Shown here: positions 51,694 to 63,750 of the stretch, one piece after another
Layout of the letters: each line of letters starts with the position of its first letter
Numbering within the stretch: position 1 is the first letter of the stretch
Assembly (NCBI GenBank): GCA_903900705.1
Contig: CAIUOG010000104.1
Location: 1 to 64,000, forward strand
Direction: 5' to 3'
Length of the DNA stretch: 64,000 nucleotides
From: an uncultured Acidobacteriia bacterium
Lineage (GTDB): Bacteria > Acidobacteriota > Terriglobia > Bryobacterales > Bryobacteraceae
The notes under the pieces: generated by a model
Database searches by the model: none
What the model was told of the DNA's origin: nothing
What the model saw: only the letters and a program-made list of their open reading frames with translations
Program-made: the position numbers and the translations under genes

Positions 51694-52668
51694 CTAAAAC
51701 ACCGCGATCGGATTGAGGGGCGAACCGGTACCATTCGTCACGGCCATGGGGGAGGCGGTGATCAGGAAGGTCCAGCGATTGCGCTTCGCCGCTTCGTCGC
51801 CGAGCGTTTCGAGATCGCAGTTGTCGAAGATGGGCGTACCCATCGCGATCAGCAATAACTGGTGCATGGGCTGCAGTACTCCATCCACGCCGGAGGGCAT
51901 CACGTCGGTAGCGGCGTCACTGCCCACCATGGCGACGTCGCGGTCCTTCAGCCACTTCGCGCAGGTGGCATAGAGGCCCGCGATGGAGGCGGGGTCCCAC
52001 GCGCCCTTGGCGGTACGCCGCGCCCAGCGCCCGGTGCGGATAAACACCACGTCACCCGCGCCGATTTTGACGCCGGCTTTCTTCTCCCACGCTTCCAGAT
52101 CTTCGGGATAAATGGCGGTGCCCGGTTCGAGATACGGCAGACCCCTGAGACGCGGGATGTCAACCAGGATGCCGCGCGTGAAGATGCCGTTTTTGTAAGC
52201 CGTGACGGCAAGCTGAGTCGCGCCGTCGGCGGTGACGGAGTTGATGGGATTCCCGTTGTAGAGCTTGCCGTTCCAGGCCATGTGACAGAGGGCGTCCATG
52301 TGCGTGTGGGCAAGGCCGTGATAGGTCACTTCGTAGTCGTCGACAACGAACTGGCCGGCTGCGGGGTGGGCGGCGTCGGCCACCATTTTCAGCCTGAAGG
52401 GGCTGCTGTTATCGGCGGCCTGTTTGCTGTCTGTGTTATGCGCCAGCGAGATGGAAACGCCCTCGGTCACTAGCGCGGCGGCCTGCTTTCGCTTCGCCGG
52501 CGTGATCAGGTTCACGGTACCCATCTGGTCGGTCTTTCCCCAGCGGTTCCAGTTGGAGAGCGAGGTCATCCAGGCGTCCACCTGAGCTTTCGTCGCATGG
52601 TGGGAAGGTGGGTCGGCCGCGAGGCACAGAGCCGCGCCGCAGAGCGTGAGAAAGGCAATTTTCCGCAT
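51694..52668 (-). CDS. Cyclase-family exported hydrolase, copy 1
   Basis: The start is ATG 52668 (MRKIAFLTLCGAALCLAADP), giving 324 aa with a Sec signal. The core matches copy 2: DEYEVTYHGLAHTHMDALCH-type metal site (here VDDYEVTYHGLAHTHMDALC), GILVDIPRLRGLPYLEPGTA, GDVVFIRTGRWARR and CDLETLGDEAAKRNRWTFLI. Both end SPLNPxAxF. Two adjacent paralogues suggest a recent duplication followed by divergence of substrate range. Divergent from the GMC oxidoreductase gene with 58 nt between starts. Confidence 0.85.
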   Translation of the reverse strand: MRKIAFLTLCGAALCLAADPPSHHATKAQVDAWMTSLSNWNRWGKTDQMGTVNLITPAKRKQAAALVTEGVSISLAHNTDSKQAADNSSPFRLKMVADAAHPAAGQFVVDDYEVTYHGLAHTHMDALCHMAWNGKLYNGNPINSVTADGATQLAVTAYKNGIFTRGILVDIPRLRGLPYLEPGTAIYPEDLEAWEKKAGVKIGAGDVVFIRTGRWARRTAKGAWDPASIAGLYATCAKWLKDRDVAMVGSDAATDVMPSGVDGVLQPMHQLLLIAMGTPIFDNCDLETLGDEAAKRNRWTFLITASPMAVTNGTGSPLNPIAVF

Positions 52669-52726
52669 GGGCCGTATTCTATAACGCTGACTCTGCGGCG
52701 TCGCGCTCAGATGATAGTCTCTATAC

Positions 52727-54460
52727 ATGTTCCAGGTTCAGCCTTCCCAGGTTCAGCGGTCGCCGCAAGTTCATGACGTGGTGGTCATCGGTTCAGGCGC
52801 CGGCGGCGGCACAACGGTCAAAGTTCTGACAGAGATGGGGATCAACGTGACCCTTATCGAAGCGGGTCCCATGCTCAATCCGCAGAAGGACTTCAAAGAG
52901 CATATGTGGCCGTGGGAAGTGGACCACCGCGGCGTGGGTCCGAACGCGGAAAACTACTTCGGCAAGGACATTTATCCTTTTGGTTATTTCCTTGCGCCGA
53001 ATGGCTACTGGAACATTCCCGGAGAGCCCTTCACCGTGGCGCAGGGCAGTGAGTTCAAGTGGTTCCGCTCCCGCATCATGGGAGGCCGCACGAACCACTA
53101 CGGCCGCATTTCGCTGCGGTTTGCCGATTACGATTTCAAACCGTACCAGTTCGACGGTCTGGGGTACGACTGGCCCATTACTTACGACGAAATGGCGCCT
53201 TACTACGACAAGGCTGAGGAGTTTATCGGCGTGACCGGCACACGCGAGGGCCTGCGGTCCGCACCGGACGGAAAGTTTCTGCCGCCCATCCCGCCGCGGG
53301 TGCATGAAACGCTGGTGATGCATGCGGGGAAGAAGCTGAATATTCCCGTAATTCCGTCGCGCATGGCGATGCTGACCAAGTCGATCCATGGTCGCGCCGC
53401 GTGCCACTACTGCGGCCAGTGCGGACGCGGCTGCCGGACCGCTTCGGCTTTCACGTCCAGCCAGGCGATGATTTTCCCGGCCATGAAGACTGGTCATCTG
53501 AACATCATCAGCAATGCGATGGCGCGCGAGCTGCTGGTGGACGATCAGGGCAAGGTGAAGGCCGTTTCGTACGTCGACAAAGCGACCCGCACGGAGAAGC
53601 AGATTCGCTGCCGCGCCGTGGTGGTGGCGGCGAGCGCCTGCGAATCGGCGCGACTGCTGCTGAACTCGAAATCGACGAAATTCCCGGGCGGAATCGCGAA
53701 CAGTTCGGGCCAGGTGGGACGTAACCTGACGGACACGGTGGGCTACGCGCTGAGCGGCCACGTTCCGGCGCTCGAAGGCCTGCCGCGCCACAACTGCGAC
53801 GGCATTGGCGGGATGCACGTTTACACGCCGTGGTGGGAACTGGAAAAGAAGAACAAGCTGTTCCCGCGCGGCTATCACATTGAAATCGGCGGTGGTTTCG
53901 GGATGCCGCAGATCGGGTCTTTCCGGGGTGTGGCGGCGCAGGCGGAAGGCTACGGCTCGAAGCTCAAAGACGCGATCCGGCAGTCTTACGGCACGCAGAT
54001 CAGTTTCTCGGGCCGCGGCGAAATGATCCCGAACGAGAATTCGTACTGCGAGATCGACCCCACCACGGTGGACCAGTGGGGCATTCCGGTGCTGAAGTTC
54101 CACTTCAAATGGCAGGAATACGAAACCAATATGGTGAAGCATATGCACCAGACCTTCACCGATCTGATTCACGCCATGGGCGGCACCGTCACAAGCAAGG
54201 CGTTCCCTGCCAACCCGCTGAACGCCATCTCGACGGGCGGCGAAATCATCCACGAGGCGGGAACGGTTCGGATGGGCGCCGACCCGAAGTCGAGTGTGCT
54301 GAACAAGTGGTCGCAGGCACACGAAGTGAATAATCTGTTCGTGTCGGATGCGGCGCCGTTCAACGGCAACCCGGATAAGAATGTAACGCTGACGATTGTG
54401 GCCAACGCCTGGCGCGCGGCCGAGCATCTGGCCGAAGAAATGAAGAAGGGGAATATCTAA
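52727..54460 (+). CDS. GMC-family flavoprotein oxidoreductase
   Basis: The 577-aa protein begins with the FAD dinucleotide site VVVIGSGAGGGTTVKVL (about residues 18-34) and a GMC-type core: IMGGRTNHYGRISLRF, HYCGQCGRGCRT (Cys-rich), VVVAASACESARLLLNS and the C-terminal LFVSDAAPFNGNPDKNVTLTIVANAWRAAEHL, where GMC enzymes carry the active-site residues. It has no signal of its own and is followed after 1 nt by a Tat-exported subunit-3-like protein, so it may be exported as a complex. Sugar or alcohol oxidation to the membrane quinone or cytochrome pool is the expected reaction. A cytochrome partner is missing here. Confidence 0.9.
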   Translation: MFQVQPSQVQRSPQVHDVVVIGSGAGGGTTVKVLTEMGINVTLIEAGPMLNPQKDFKEHMWPWEVDHRGVGPNAENYFGKDIYPFGYFLAPNGYWNIPGEPFTVAQGSEFKWFRSRIMGGRTNHYGRISLRFADYDFKPYQFDGLGYDWPITYDEMAPYYDKAEEFIGVTGTREGLRSAPDGKFLPPIPPRVHETLVMHAGKKLNIPVIPSRMAMLTKSIHGRAACHYCGQCGRGCRTASAFTSSQAMIFPAMKTGHLNIISNAMARELLVDDQGKVKAVSYVDKATRTEKQIRCRAVVVAASACESARLLLNSKSTKFPGGIANSSGQVGRNLTDTVGYALSGHVPALEGLPRHNCDGIGGMHVYTPWWELEKKNKLFPRGYHIEIGGGFGMPQIGSFRGVAAQAEGYGSKLKDAIRQSYGTQISFSGRGEMIPNENSYCEIDPTTVDQWGIPVLKFHFKWQEYETNMVKHMHQTFTDLIHAMGGTVTSKAFPANPLNAISTGGEIIHEAGTVRMGADPKSSVLNKWSQAHEVNNLFVSDAAPFNGNPDKNVTLTIVANAWRAAEHLAEEMKKGNI

Positions 54461-54461
54461 G

Positions 54462-55061
54462 ATGGAAGACGTTTCTCGACGCGACCTTTTCAAAATCGTC
54501 GGCAGTTCCATGGTGCTGACGACAGCGGGTTCGGGAGTCCTCTCCCCCGCCCTCGCGCAGCATGTCCATATGGCGATGGCGGAGGCGAAAAGCCTCAGCG
54601 GAGGCCCGAATTACGCTCCGAAGTGTTTCACCCGCCACAACTTCCAGACACTGAAGAAGCTTTCCGACATTGTGATTCCAGGCTCCCTCGACGCGGGTGC
54701 GCCGGAATATATCGACCTTCTGAGCAGCCATAATGCGGAACTGGCGGCGATCTTCAACGGCGGTTTTGCGTGGCTGGACGACTACATGCAGAAGACGTAC
54801 GCGGCGGACTTCCTGACTGCAAAACCGGAGCAGCAGACCGAATTGCTGGACAAACTCGCTTACCGGGCGAAGCATACGCCCGAAACCGCCGGCGGACAGA
54901 CCTTCTGGACGTGGGTTCGCAACATGGTGGTGGACGTGTACTACACCAGCCCGGTGGGCGTAAAGGATATCGGATTCATGGGCAACGGTGCCATGGCGGA
55001 GTTCAGCGTACCGAAGGAAGCGGTGGAATACGCGTTGAAGCGCAGTCCGTTCGCCGGGTAA
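54462..55061 (+). CDS. Gluconate 2-dehydrogenase subunit 3-family protein, Tat-exported
   Basis: The 199-aa protein begins MEDVSRRDLFKIVGSSMVL, a twin-arginine signal that can carry the GMC partner across the membrane by hitchhiking. The body (YAPKCFTRHNFQTLKKLSDIVIPGSLDAGAPEYIDLL and FLTAKPEQQTELLDKLAYR) matches the gluconate 2-dehydrogenase gamma-subunit family. It starts one base after the GMC stop. The two together are the catalytic and small subunits of an FAD-linked periplasmic dehydrogenase. Substrate unknown. Confidence 0.88.
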   Translation: MEDVSRRDLFKIVGSSMVLTTAGSGVLSPALAQHVHMAMAEAKSLSGGPNYAPKCFTRHNFQTLKKLSDIVIPGSLDAGAPEYIDLLSSHNAELAAIFNGGFAWLDDYMQKTYAADFLTAKPEQQTELLDKLAYRAKHTPETAGGQTFWTWVRNMVVDVYYTSPVGVKDIGFMGNGAMAEFSVPKEAVEYALKRSPFAG

Positions 55062-55063
55062 GT

Positions 55064-55768
55064 TTACTGACGGCTGTATTTATCGCCGTGACGGTCCGCA
55101 AGCGTTCGGGGCAGAAAGACCGTCTGCGAGATGGTGTTGGCGCCCTGCGAGCTTCTCACCGCGTCCACATGAACGGTGCCGGCCTGGCGCATGCCGATCA
55201 CGGCCAGTTCATAGCGGTCTGAGACTTCCAGCTTGTCGAAGAGCCGCGAAAAATAGACCTTCACCGTACCGACGGAGATCCCCAGTTTGCCGGCGATCTC
55301 TTTGTTACTCAGACCCTGGGTTACCAGGCTGACCAACTGACTTTCGCGTTTCGTCAAATGGCAGGAGCGACTGGACACTACCGCCTGCGCAATGGAGGGC
55401 GGCACCCAGATGCCGCCATGCAGAACCGTATCGATACAGGCCACAACTTCCGCAGCCGTGGTGCAATCGAGAATCACGCCCTGAACACCGGAGCGCAGGG
55501 CGCTGAGTGCGGGTTCACTGGAACTGACGCGCTCCCAGACAATCAGAGGCAGGTCCGGCTCGGCTGAGCGAAGAAAGCGAATCATCTCGGAAGAGCGTTC
55601 CGGTGGCGCATCCAGAATCAGAAGCGCCGGTGCGAGAGTGGCGAATAGATTTCCGGACTCAGTGTGGAAGTCAAGGCCGAGCGAGACGAGTTCATGCATG
55701 GGCAGAACCGCCTGGCGCAAACCAGCGCCAAATACCTCCCTGTCGGAATATAGACCGATTTTGGCCAT
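55064..55768 (-). CDS. LuxR-family response-regulator-like transcription factor
   Basis: The start ATG 55768 has AAGGAG 4 nt upstream. The 234-aa protein has an N-terminal receiver-like domain (LYSDREVFGAGLRQAV, LLILDAPPER) and a C-terminal LuxR helix-turn-helix: LTKRESQLVSLVTQGLSNKEI and KLGISVGTVKVYFSRLFDKL. The phosphoacceptor position is plausible (LILD), but the usual conserved Lys and T/S context are not clear, so phosphorylation may not occur. It is divergent from the efflux adaptor gene, with three repeats between. Control of the efflux operon is plausible. Confidence 0.85.
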   Translation of the reverse strand: MAKIGLYSDREVFGAGLRQAVLPMHELVSLGLDFHTESGNLFATLAPALLILDAPPERSSEMIRFLRSAEPDLPLIVWERVSSSEPALSALRSGVQGVILDCTTAAEVVACIDTVLHGGIWVPPSIAQAVVSSRSCHLTKRESQLVSLVTQGLSNKEIAGKLGISVGTVKVYFSRLFDKLEVSDRYELAVIGMRQAGTVHVDAVRSSQGANTISQTVFLPRTLADRHGDKYSRQ

Positions 55769-55808
55769 GGGCTCCTTCGTCTGCTTGTTGATCGGCAATA
55801 CCCCGGGA

Positions 55809-55859
55809 GAACTTTAGTCCCTGCTGCCGACTTTTACTCCCCCTGCGAACTTTTGTCCC
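55809..55859 (-). repeat. Three direct repeats in the divergent promoter, candidate LuxR-type operators
   Basis: Plus-strand copies are GAACTTTAGTCCC (55809-55821), GACTTTTACTCCC (55829-55841) and GAACTTTTGTCCC (55847-55859). Spacing is 20 and 18 bp, about two helix turns. They fill the gap between the regulator and the efflux adaptor genes. Confidence 0.7.
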
Positions 55860-55895
55860 TCCGGCGCGTATTTACCGGGGAGAGCGATTGTCAAA

Positions 55896-57092
55896 ATGGC
55901 AAAGAAAAGTAAACGGTGGCTTTGGATCGGTGGGACGCTGGTTGTTCTCGGCGGAGGCGCGGCCTTCACGGTCCGGGCGCTGACCAACAAACCCGTGAAA
56001 ATCGATACGGAGAAGATCGCCAAGGTCGAACGGATCGATCTGGCGCGCTCGGTGGTTGCGACCGGCAAGATCCAGCCGGAGATTCAGGTCGAAATCAAGA
56101 GCAAGGCCAGCGGCATCATACAGAAATTACCGGTAAATGTGGGAGATATCGTACACAAAGGCCAGGTACTTTGTGAACTGGACCAGAACGACCTGCTTCC
56201 GGCGCTGCGCCAGCAGCAGGCGGCGCTGCACGTGGCGGAGGCGAACGTGAAGTCCGCAGAGGCCGATTATGAGCGGGTCAGGGTGGATGCGGCAGGCCCT
56301 GATGTGCCGTTTCTGAAGCGCGACGCCGAACGAGCGCGGAAGATGTTCGCCGACGGACTGATTGCGCAGAACGCGCGCGATGACGCCGAGAAGAACTACC
56401 AACTGGCGGTGCAGAAGCAGGAGTCGGCCAAAGCAAATGTGGGTACGGCCAACGCCGCGATTTCCAAAGCAAAAGCGTCGCTCGAACAACAGCAGGCTGT
56501 GGTCGCCATGGCGGAGGAGAATCTTCGGAATGCCACCATCATTTCGCCCATCGACGGCGTTGTGCTGTCACGCGACAGCGAGGTGGGCACAGCGGTCAGT
56601 TCGATTCTTGTGGTGGGTTCCAGCGCGACGCTCATCATGACTCTGGGCGATCTGAATCAGGTCTATGTGAAGGGCAAGGCGGACGAAAGCGACGTTGGCA
56701 GAATCTGGCTGGGGCAACCCGCGCGCATCACCGTGGAATCTTTCAAAGACCAGAAGTTTGAAGGCCGGGTGACCAAGATCTCGCCCATGGGGACGGAGAA
56801 AGACAACGTCACAACGTTCGAAGTGCGCGTGTCGATTTCCAACGATAAACATCTGCTGAAAGCCCAGATGACGGCGAATGCCGAGATCATTCTCGAAGAA
56901 AAGAAAAAGGTCCTTGCGATACCGGAAGGCGCGGTCGTCTACAACAAAGACAAATCCACCTCCGTTGAGATTCCTGATGCGACTGGCGAGAAGGGTGTGC
57001 GGAAGATCGCGATTACGACGGGCATCAGCAACGGCGCGAAGACCGAGATTCTGAAGGGACTCAGCGAGGGGCAGCAGGTCGTGCTGCAGTAG
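55896..57092 (+). CDS. MacA/RND-type periplasmic adaptor subunit
   Basis: The 398-aa protein has an N-terminal anchor (WLWIGGTLVVLGGGAAFTV), a lipoyl-like half (VEIKSKASGIIQKLPVNVGDIVHKGQVLCELD), a long helical hairpin (about residues 100-200) and beta-barrel segments (GVVLSRDSEVGTAVSS, RIWLGQPARITVESF, AIPEGAVVYN). It links an inner-membrane pump to an outer-membrane channel. Two FtsX-type permease genes follow at 2 and 6 nt. The ATPase is not adjacent, so it is either elsewhere or shared. Confidence 0.9.
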   Translation: MAKKSKRWLWIGGTLVVLGGGAAFTVRALTNKPVKIDTEKIAKVERIDLARSVVATGKIQPEIQVEIKSKASGIIQKLPVNVGDIVHKGQVLCELDQNDLLPALRQQQAALHVAEANVKSAEADYERVRVDAAGPDVPFLKRDAERARKMFADGLIAQNARDDAEKNYQLAVQKQESAKANVGTANAAISKAKASLEQQQAVVAMAEENLRNATIISPIDGVVLSRDSEVGTAVSSILVVGSSATLIMTLGDLNQVYVKGKADESDVGRIWLGQPARITVESFKDQKFEGRVTKISPMGTEKDNVTTFEVRVSISNDKHLLKAQMTANAEIILEEKKKVLAIPEGAVVYNKDKSTSVEIPDATGEKGVRKIAITTGISNGAKTEILKGLSEGQQVVLQ

Positions 57093-57094
57093 CC

Positions 57095-58354
57095 ATGACG
57101 TACCTGACGGAATTGCTGCGGCAGGTGATGGGCAGCCTGCTGCGGAACAAGCTGCGCAGCTTTCTCACCATGGCAGGCATTGCCTGGGGAATTACGTCCA
57201 TCGTGCTCATCGTCGCGATGGGCGATGGCTTCAAAGAGGGCCAGCGCAACAACACGAAATCACTGGGCGAAAATCTGGTGATCCTGTTCGGCGGCAGGAC
57301 GGAACTGCAGGCCGGAGGGGAACGGGCGGGCCGGCGGATCCGGCTCAACTATTCGGACGTGGAAAACCTGCGTCGCGAGGCGTATCTGCTGAAGATTGTG
57401 GCGGCGGAACTGGAAGGAAACGTCCGTGCCACCAGCCCGTTCAACAGCGGCTCCTTCGAGGTGAGCGGAGTGGAGGCGCACTTTCCGCAACTCCGCACCA
57501 TCCCGCTCGATCAGGGCCGCTTTTTCACCGCTGAAGAAGAGCAGCAGGGGCGTCGCGTCTGCGTGATTGGCGTGGATGTGAAGAAACAGTTGTTTGGCAC
57601 GCGCCCAAACGTCAACGGAACCTCGCTGGCGATCAATGGTATTCCCTATCGGATCATCGGCGTGATGGCGGGCAAGGAACAGAACAGCAGTTATTCCGGG
57701 CTCGACGAAAAAAAGATCTGGCTGCCCTACACCACAATGACCCGCGACGTACCGCCCCCGCAGAAATACTACGTGCCGGGCTATCTGGACGAGATTCTCT
57801 ATCAGCCGGTGTCACTCGCGCAGTATGAGGAAGCGCAACTGCAGGCGAAGAAAATCATCGGTCGGGCGCACGGCTTCAGTTCAAAAGACAAGAGCGCGCT
57901 GGGCGTGTGGGATACAGTTGAGAACCAGAAGCAGGTAGACGGAATCTTTGATTCCATGACCGTGTTTCTGGCGTTCATCGGCTTTGTGACCCTTTCATTG
58001 GGCGGCATCGGAGTGATGAACATCATGCTGGTCACGGTTTCAGAAAGAACGCGCGAGATCGGCCTTCGCAAGGCTCTGGGCGCCACGCGGCTACGCATTC
58101 TGATGGACTTTCTGGTGGAAGGCTGTGTGCTGGCGTTTACGAGCGGCATTGTGGGCTGGGCCATCGCCTTTGGGCTTTCGAGCGCGCTCAAACTGGTGCA
58201 GATGCCGGAGATGTTCCCCGGTCTGCCTGTGAGCATAATCACCACTGTGGCGTCTTTCTGCGCGCTCACGTTGATCGCGGTGGCATCCGCGCTGTATCCC
58301 GCGTGGCGCGCGGCGTCGCTGACGCCGGTGGAGGCATTGCGCTATGAACGGTGA
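57095..58354 (+). CDS. MacB-like ABC permease (FtsX type), first copy
   Basis: The 419-aa protein has the MacB periplasmic core between an N-terminal helix (NKLRSFLTMAGIAWGITSIVLIVAMG) and a cluster of three C-terminal helices (FVTLSLGGIGVMNIMLVTVSERTREIGLRKALGA, then two more). The ERTREIGLRKALGA coupling motif of FtsX-type permeases is clear. It lacks the ATP-binding domain that full MacB carries at the N-terminus. It follows the adaptor by 2 nt and is followed by a paralogue after 6 nt. The substrate is unknown; lipids, peptides or antibiotics are typical. Confidence 0.9.
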   Translation: MTYLTELLRQVMGSLLRNKLRSFLTMAGIAWGITSIVLIVAMGDGFKEGQRNNTKSLGENLVILFGGRTELQAGGERAGRRIRLNYSDVENLRREAYLLKIVAAELEGNVRATSPFNSGSFEVSGVEAHFPQLRTIPLDQGRFFTAEEEQQGRRVCVIGVDVKKQLFGTRPNVNGTSLAINGIPYRIIGVMAGKEQNSSYSGLDEKKIWLPYTTMTRDVPPPQKYYVPGYLDEILYQPVSLAQYEEAQLQAKKIIGRAHGFSSKDKSALGVWDTVENQKQVDGIFDSMTVFLAFIGFVTLSLGGIGVMNIMLVTVSERTREIGLRKALGATRLRILMDFLVEGCVLAFTSGIVGWAIAFGLSSALKLVQMPEMFPGLPVSIITTVASFCALTLIAVASALYPAWRAASLTPVEALRYER

Positions 58355-58360
58355 ACGCCC

Positions 58361-59620
58361 ATGACACTGCGCAGCCTACTTGCCGAAGCGCTTTCAGCAC
58401 TCCGGTTCAACCGGCAGAGAAGCCTGCTCACCATGGCCAGCCTCGCCTGGGGCGTGGCCTGTTTCGTGATCCTTTATTCCTACGGCGAAGGTTTTGGTTT
58501 CGCGCTGCAGAGTTCGTTTCAGGCGGTGGGGCAGGACCTGGTGCTGCTGTTCGGCGGCCAGACCTCGAAACAGGCGGGCGGAGAGCGCGCCGGTCACAAG
58601 ATCCGGCTCGAAGAGGACGATGTCCAGGCGATTCGCGACACGGTGCCGATGGTGGGCGCGATTTCGAGCGAAGTGATGGTACGCGGCGCAACGGTAGTGC
58701 GCGGCTACCGGCAACAGAACATGTCCCTGCGCGGAGTGGAACCCGCATACGGCAGGATCCGCAACATGACCATGTCGTCCGGGCGATGGCTCTCACCGGA
58801 GGATTCCGCGACCAGAGAGCGGGTGGCCGTGATTGGCGCGAAGGCGGCGGAGAAACTGTTTGGCGATATTCCGCCGGTCGGCGAGTACATCACAATCCGC
58901 GGGACCCGGTTCCAGGTGATCGGGCTGCTGAAAACCAAGACGCAGATCTCGAACTACAACACGCCGGATAACGAATGCCTGTTTATTCCGTATTCGACGG
59001 CTTCATTATTCCGCAATACGCGGTATCCGGACGACATCGTCTGGATGCCCGCCAATCCGCTGTTCCGGAAGCAGGCGGTCCGGGATGTGCGGGCGACGCT
59101 CGGGCGGATCCACAACTTTGTCCCCACCGACGAGCGCGCGCTGGAGGTCATCATCTTCAACGAATTTATGAAGGTGATTGACGCCATGACAATTGCGCTG
59201 CAGGTACTTCTCGGGCTGATCGGCGCGCTGACGCTGGCGATCGGCGGCATCGGGCTGACCAACATCATGCTGGTTTCGGTGACCCAGCGGACCCGGGAGA
59301 TCGGTGTACTGAAGTCGATCGGCGCAACGAAGGCCGGGATCCTGTTGCAGTTTCTGTTCGAAGCGATGGTGATCGTGACGGCGGGCGGGTTGCTGGGCGT
59401 GGCGATTGGCTGGAGCGTGACGGCGGGCATTCAGACGCTGCCGCTGCTGGGGCCGCTGTTTAAGGACGACTCGGGCGGTGGAGACATCCATCTGAAGATT
59501 TCGACCTTCGCCGTGGTGACGTCGACGGTGGTGCTGGAACTCATCGGGATCATCGCAGGGCTCCTGCCCGCGCTGAAGGCATCACGGATGGACCCGATTG
59601 ACGCGCTGCGATACGAGTAA
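58361..59620 (+). CDS. MacB-like ABC permease (FtsX type), second copy
   Basis: The 419-aa paralogue of the preceding gene has RQRSLLTMASLAWGVACFVILYSYGEGF at the N-terminus, an extracytoplasmic MacB core and C-terminal helices with GIGLTNIMLVSVTQRTREIGVLKSIGATKAG. It again has no ATPase domain. Two different permeases with one adaptor suggest a heterodimeric transporter. Convergent with the glycosyltransferase gene 5 nt after its stop. Confidence 0.9.
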   Translation: MTLRSLLAEALSALRFNRQRSLLTMASLAWGVACFVILYSYGEGFGFALQSSFQAVGQDLVLLFGGQTSKQAGGERAGHKIRLEEDDVQAIRDTVPMVGAISSEVMVRGATVVRGYRQQNMSLRGVEPAYGRIRNMTMSSGRWLSPEDSATRERVAVIGAKAAEKLFGDIPPVGEYITIRGTRFQVIGLLKTKTQISNYNTPDNECLFIPYSTASLFRNTRYPDDIVWMPANPLFRKQAVRDVRATLGRIHNFVPTDERALEVIIFNEFMKVIDAMTIALQVLLGLIGALTLAIGGIGLTNIMLVSVTQRTREIGVLKSIGATKAGILLQFLFEAMVIVTAGGLLGVAIGWSVTAGIQTLPLLGPLFKDDSGGGDIHLKISTFAVVTSTVVLELIGIIAGLLPALKASRMDPIDALRYE

Positions 59621-59625
59621 CGCGG

Positions 59626-60792
59626 CTACCAACCAAGCGCCACGCGGTAGCCGTCGTAGACTTTGTTGAACACCGCGTCCCATGATTCTCCGGTGGCCTG
59701 GAGTCGCGCGGCTTCCGCCATGCGCCTGCGCGTGGAGGCTTCGTTCAGCAGTCTGGCGGTGAGCGAGATGAACTCGCCCGCGCTATGGGCCACGAAGCCG
59801 GAGACGCCGGGGTTGACGATGAACTTCGGACCGCCGGCATCCGTCACCACGGCGGGCACCTGGGAGGCGAAGGCTTCGAGGACCACGTTGCCGAAGGTAT
59901 CGGTGCGGGAGGGGAACGTGAAGACGTCCATGTTCGCGTAGGCTTCGGCCAGTTCCTCACCCCGTTTGATGCCGGGAATATCGGCATTTTCGAGGTTGCC
60001 CGCAAGCCACTCTTTCTCGCTGCCGTCGCCGATGATGACGAAGCGGAACGGTGGGACACCCACCGCTTTGAGGCCGAGTTCAAGGTCCCGCAGGAAGCGC
60101 ACGCTCTTCTCCGGCGTGATGCGTCCCACGTAACCCAGCCGCAGAACGCCATCGTTCACGGTGCGTTTCGCCGGATGGAAAAGCTGGGTATCGATGCCGC
60201 GCTTCATCAGGAAGGTCGGCTTGCCGGTGTGTTTCCCCACCAGGTCCACCAGTTCATCATTGGGCGCATAGAGCACCTGACCCAGCTTATAAAATGCCAT
60301 CACGATGCGGAGAATAGCGGCTTCGCTGCTTTTCTCGACGCCCCGGCGCAGCCGGTCCGGTGTCCAGGCAAGTGACTTTCCGAGGCGCATGGAACCGAAT
60401 TCGTGCAGGTTCGTGTGCCAGGAAATGGCCAGGGGAAGCTTGCGTTTTTTGGCGTAAAACGTCCCGATTTCGCTGACGTCGCCCGGGCTGACCACGTGAA
60501 TGATGTCCGGCCGGAAATCTTCCAGCAGACGCCCGATGTCGGGTCCGTGGCGGAACAGAAAGGGATCATGCCAGAGGCCGCGATCGAGTTCAAACGAGAG
60601 TGGGCCGCGTTTCAGTTCGAGGTTAGTGACGGAGCCGTCCGGGGTCAGCTGTGTCCCCGCCGCGCCGCGTATACAGAGGAACGGGTGGCCATGACGCCGC
60701 GCGAAATCCGTGAGTTGACGGCTGGTGAGCGCAACGCCGTTGATTTCCTGATAAGTGTCGGTAAAGAAAGCTACGCGGGGAATGCGCTGCAC
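59626..60792 (-). CDS. GT4-type glycosyltransferase
   Basis: The 388-aa protein has the GT-B fold of family 4: RVAFFTDTYQEINGVALTSRQL, FRPDIIHVVSPGDVSEIG, the middle RLGYVGRITPEKSVRFLRDLE, and GEELAEAYANMDVFTFPSRTDTFGNVVLEAFASQVPAVV with the donor-binding Glu. It resembles the mannosyl- and phosphatidylinositol-mannosyl-type enzymes, with the NGV motif near the N-terminus. Substrate is unknown. It lies 57 nt downstream of secA on the same strand. Confidence 0.88.
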   Translation of the reverse strand: MQRIPRVAFFTDTYQEINGVALTSRQLTDFARRHGHPFLCIRGAAGTQLTPDGSVTNLELKRGPLSFELDRGLWHDPFLFRHGPDIGRLLEDFRPDIIHVVSPGDVSEIGTFYAKKRKLPLAISWHTNLHEFGSMRLGKSLAWTPDRLRRGVEKSSEAAILRIVMAFYKLGQVLYAPNDELVDLVGKHTGKPTFLMKRGIDTQLFHPAKRTVNDGVLRLGYVGRITPEKSVRFLRDLELGLKAVGVPPFRFVIIGDGSEKEWLAGNLENADIPGIKRGEELAEAYANMDVFTFPSRTDTFGNVVLEAFASQVPAVVTDAGGPKFIVNPGVSGFVAHSAGEFISLTARLLNEASTRRRMAEAARLQATGESWDAVFNKVYDGYRVALGW

Positions 60793-60849
60793 TGGTCGAA
60801 GTTTAGCGCATCCCCGATTTCAGGATTGTGACAATTGGAAGACGAGCGT

Positions 60850-63687
<2,838 letters not shown>

Positions 63688-63750
63688 AGAGGGGTAGATT
63701 CCATTTTAGCGTGAATGATACCCTTGGGCTTCCTGGAGGGCGTTTCCGCT

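Noticed and set aside
59623-59653. CGGCTACC/GGTAGCCG inverted repeat between convergent genes as a terminator
   Set aside because: The stem is only 8 bp with a 15-nt loop and there is no T run on either strand. It also overlaps coding sequence.
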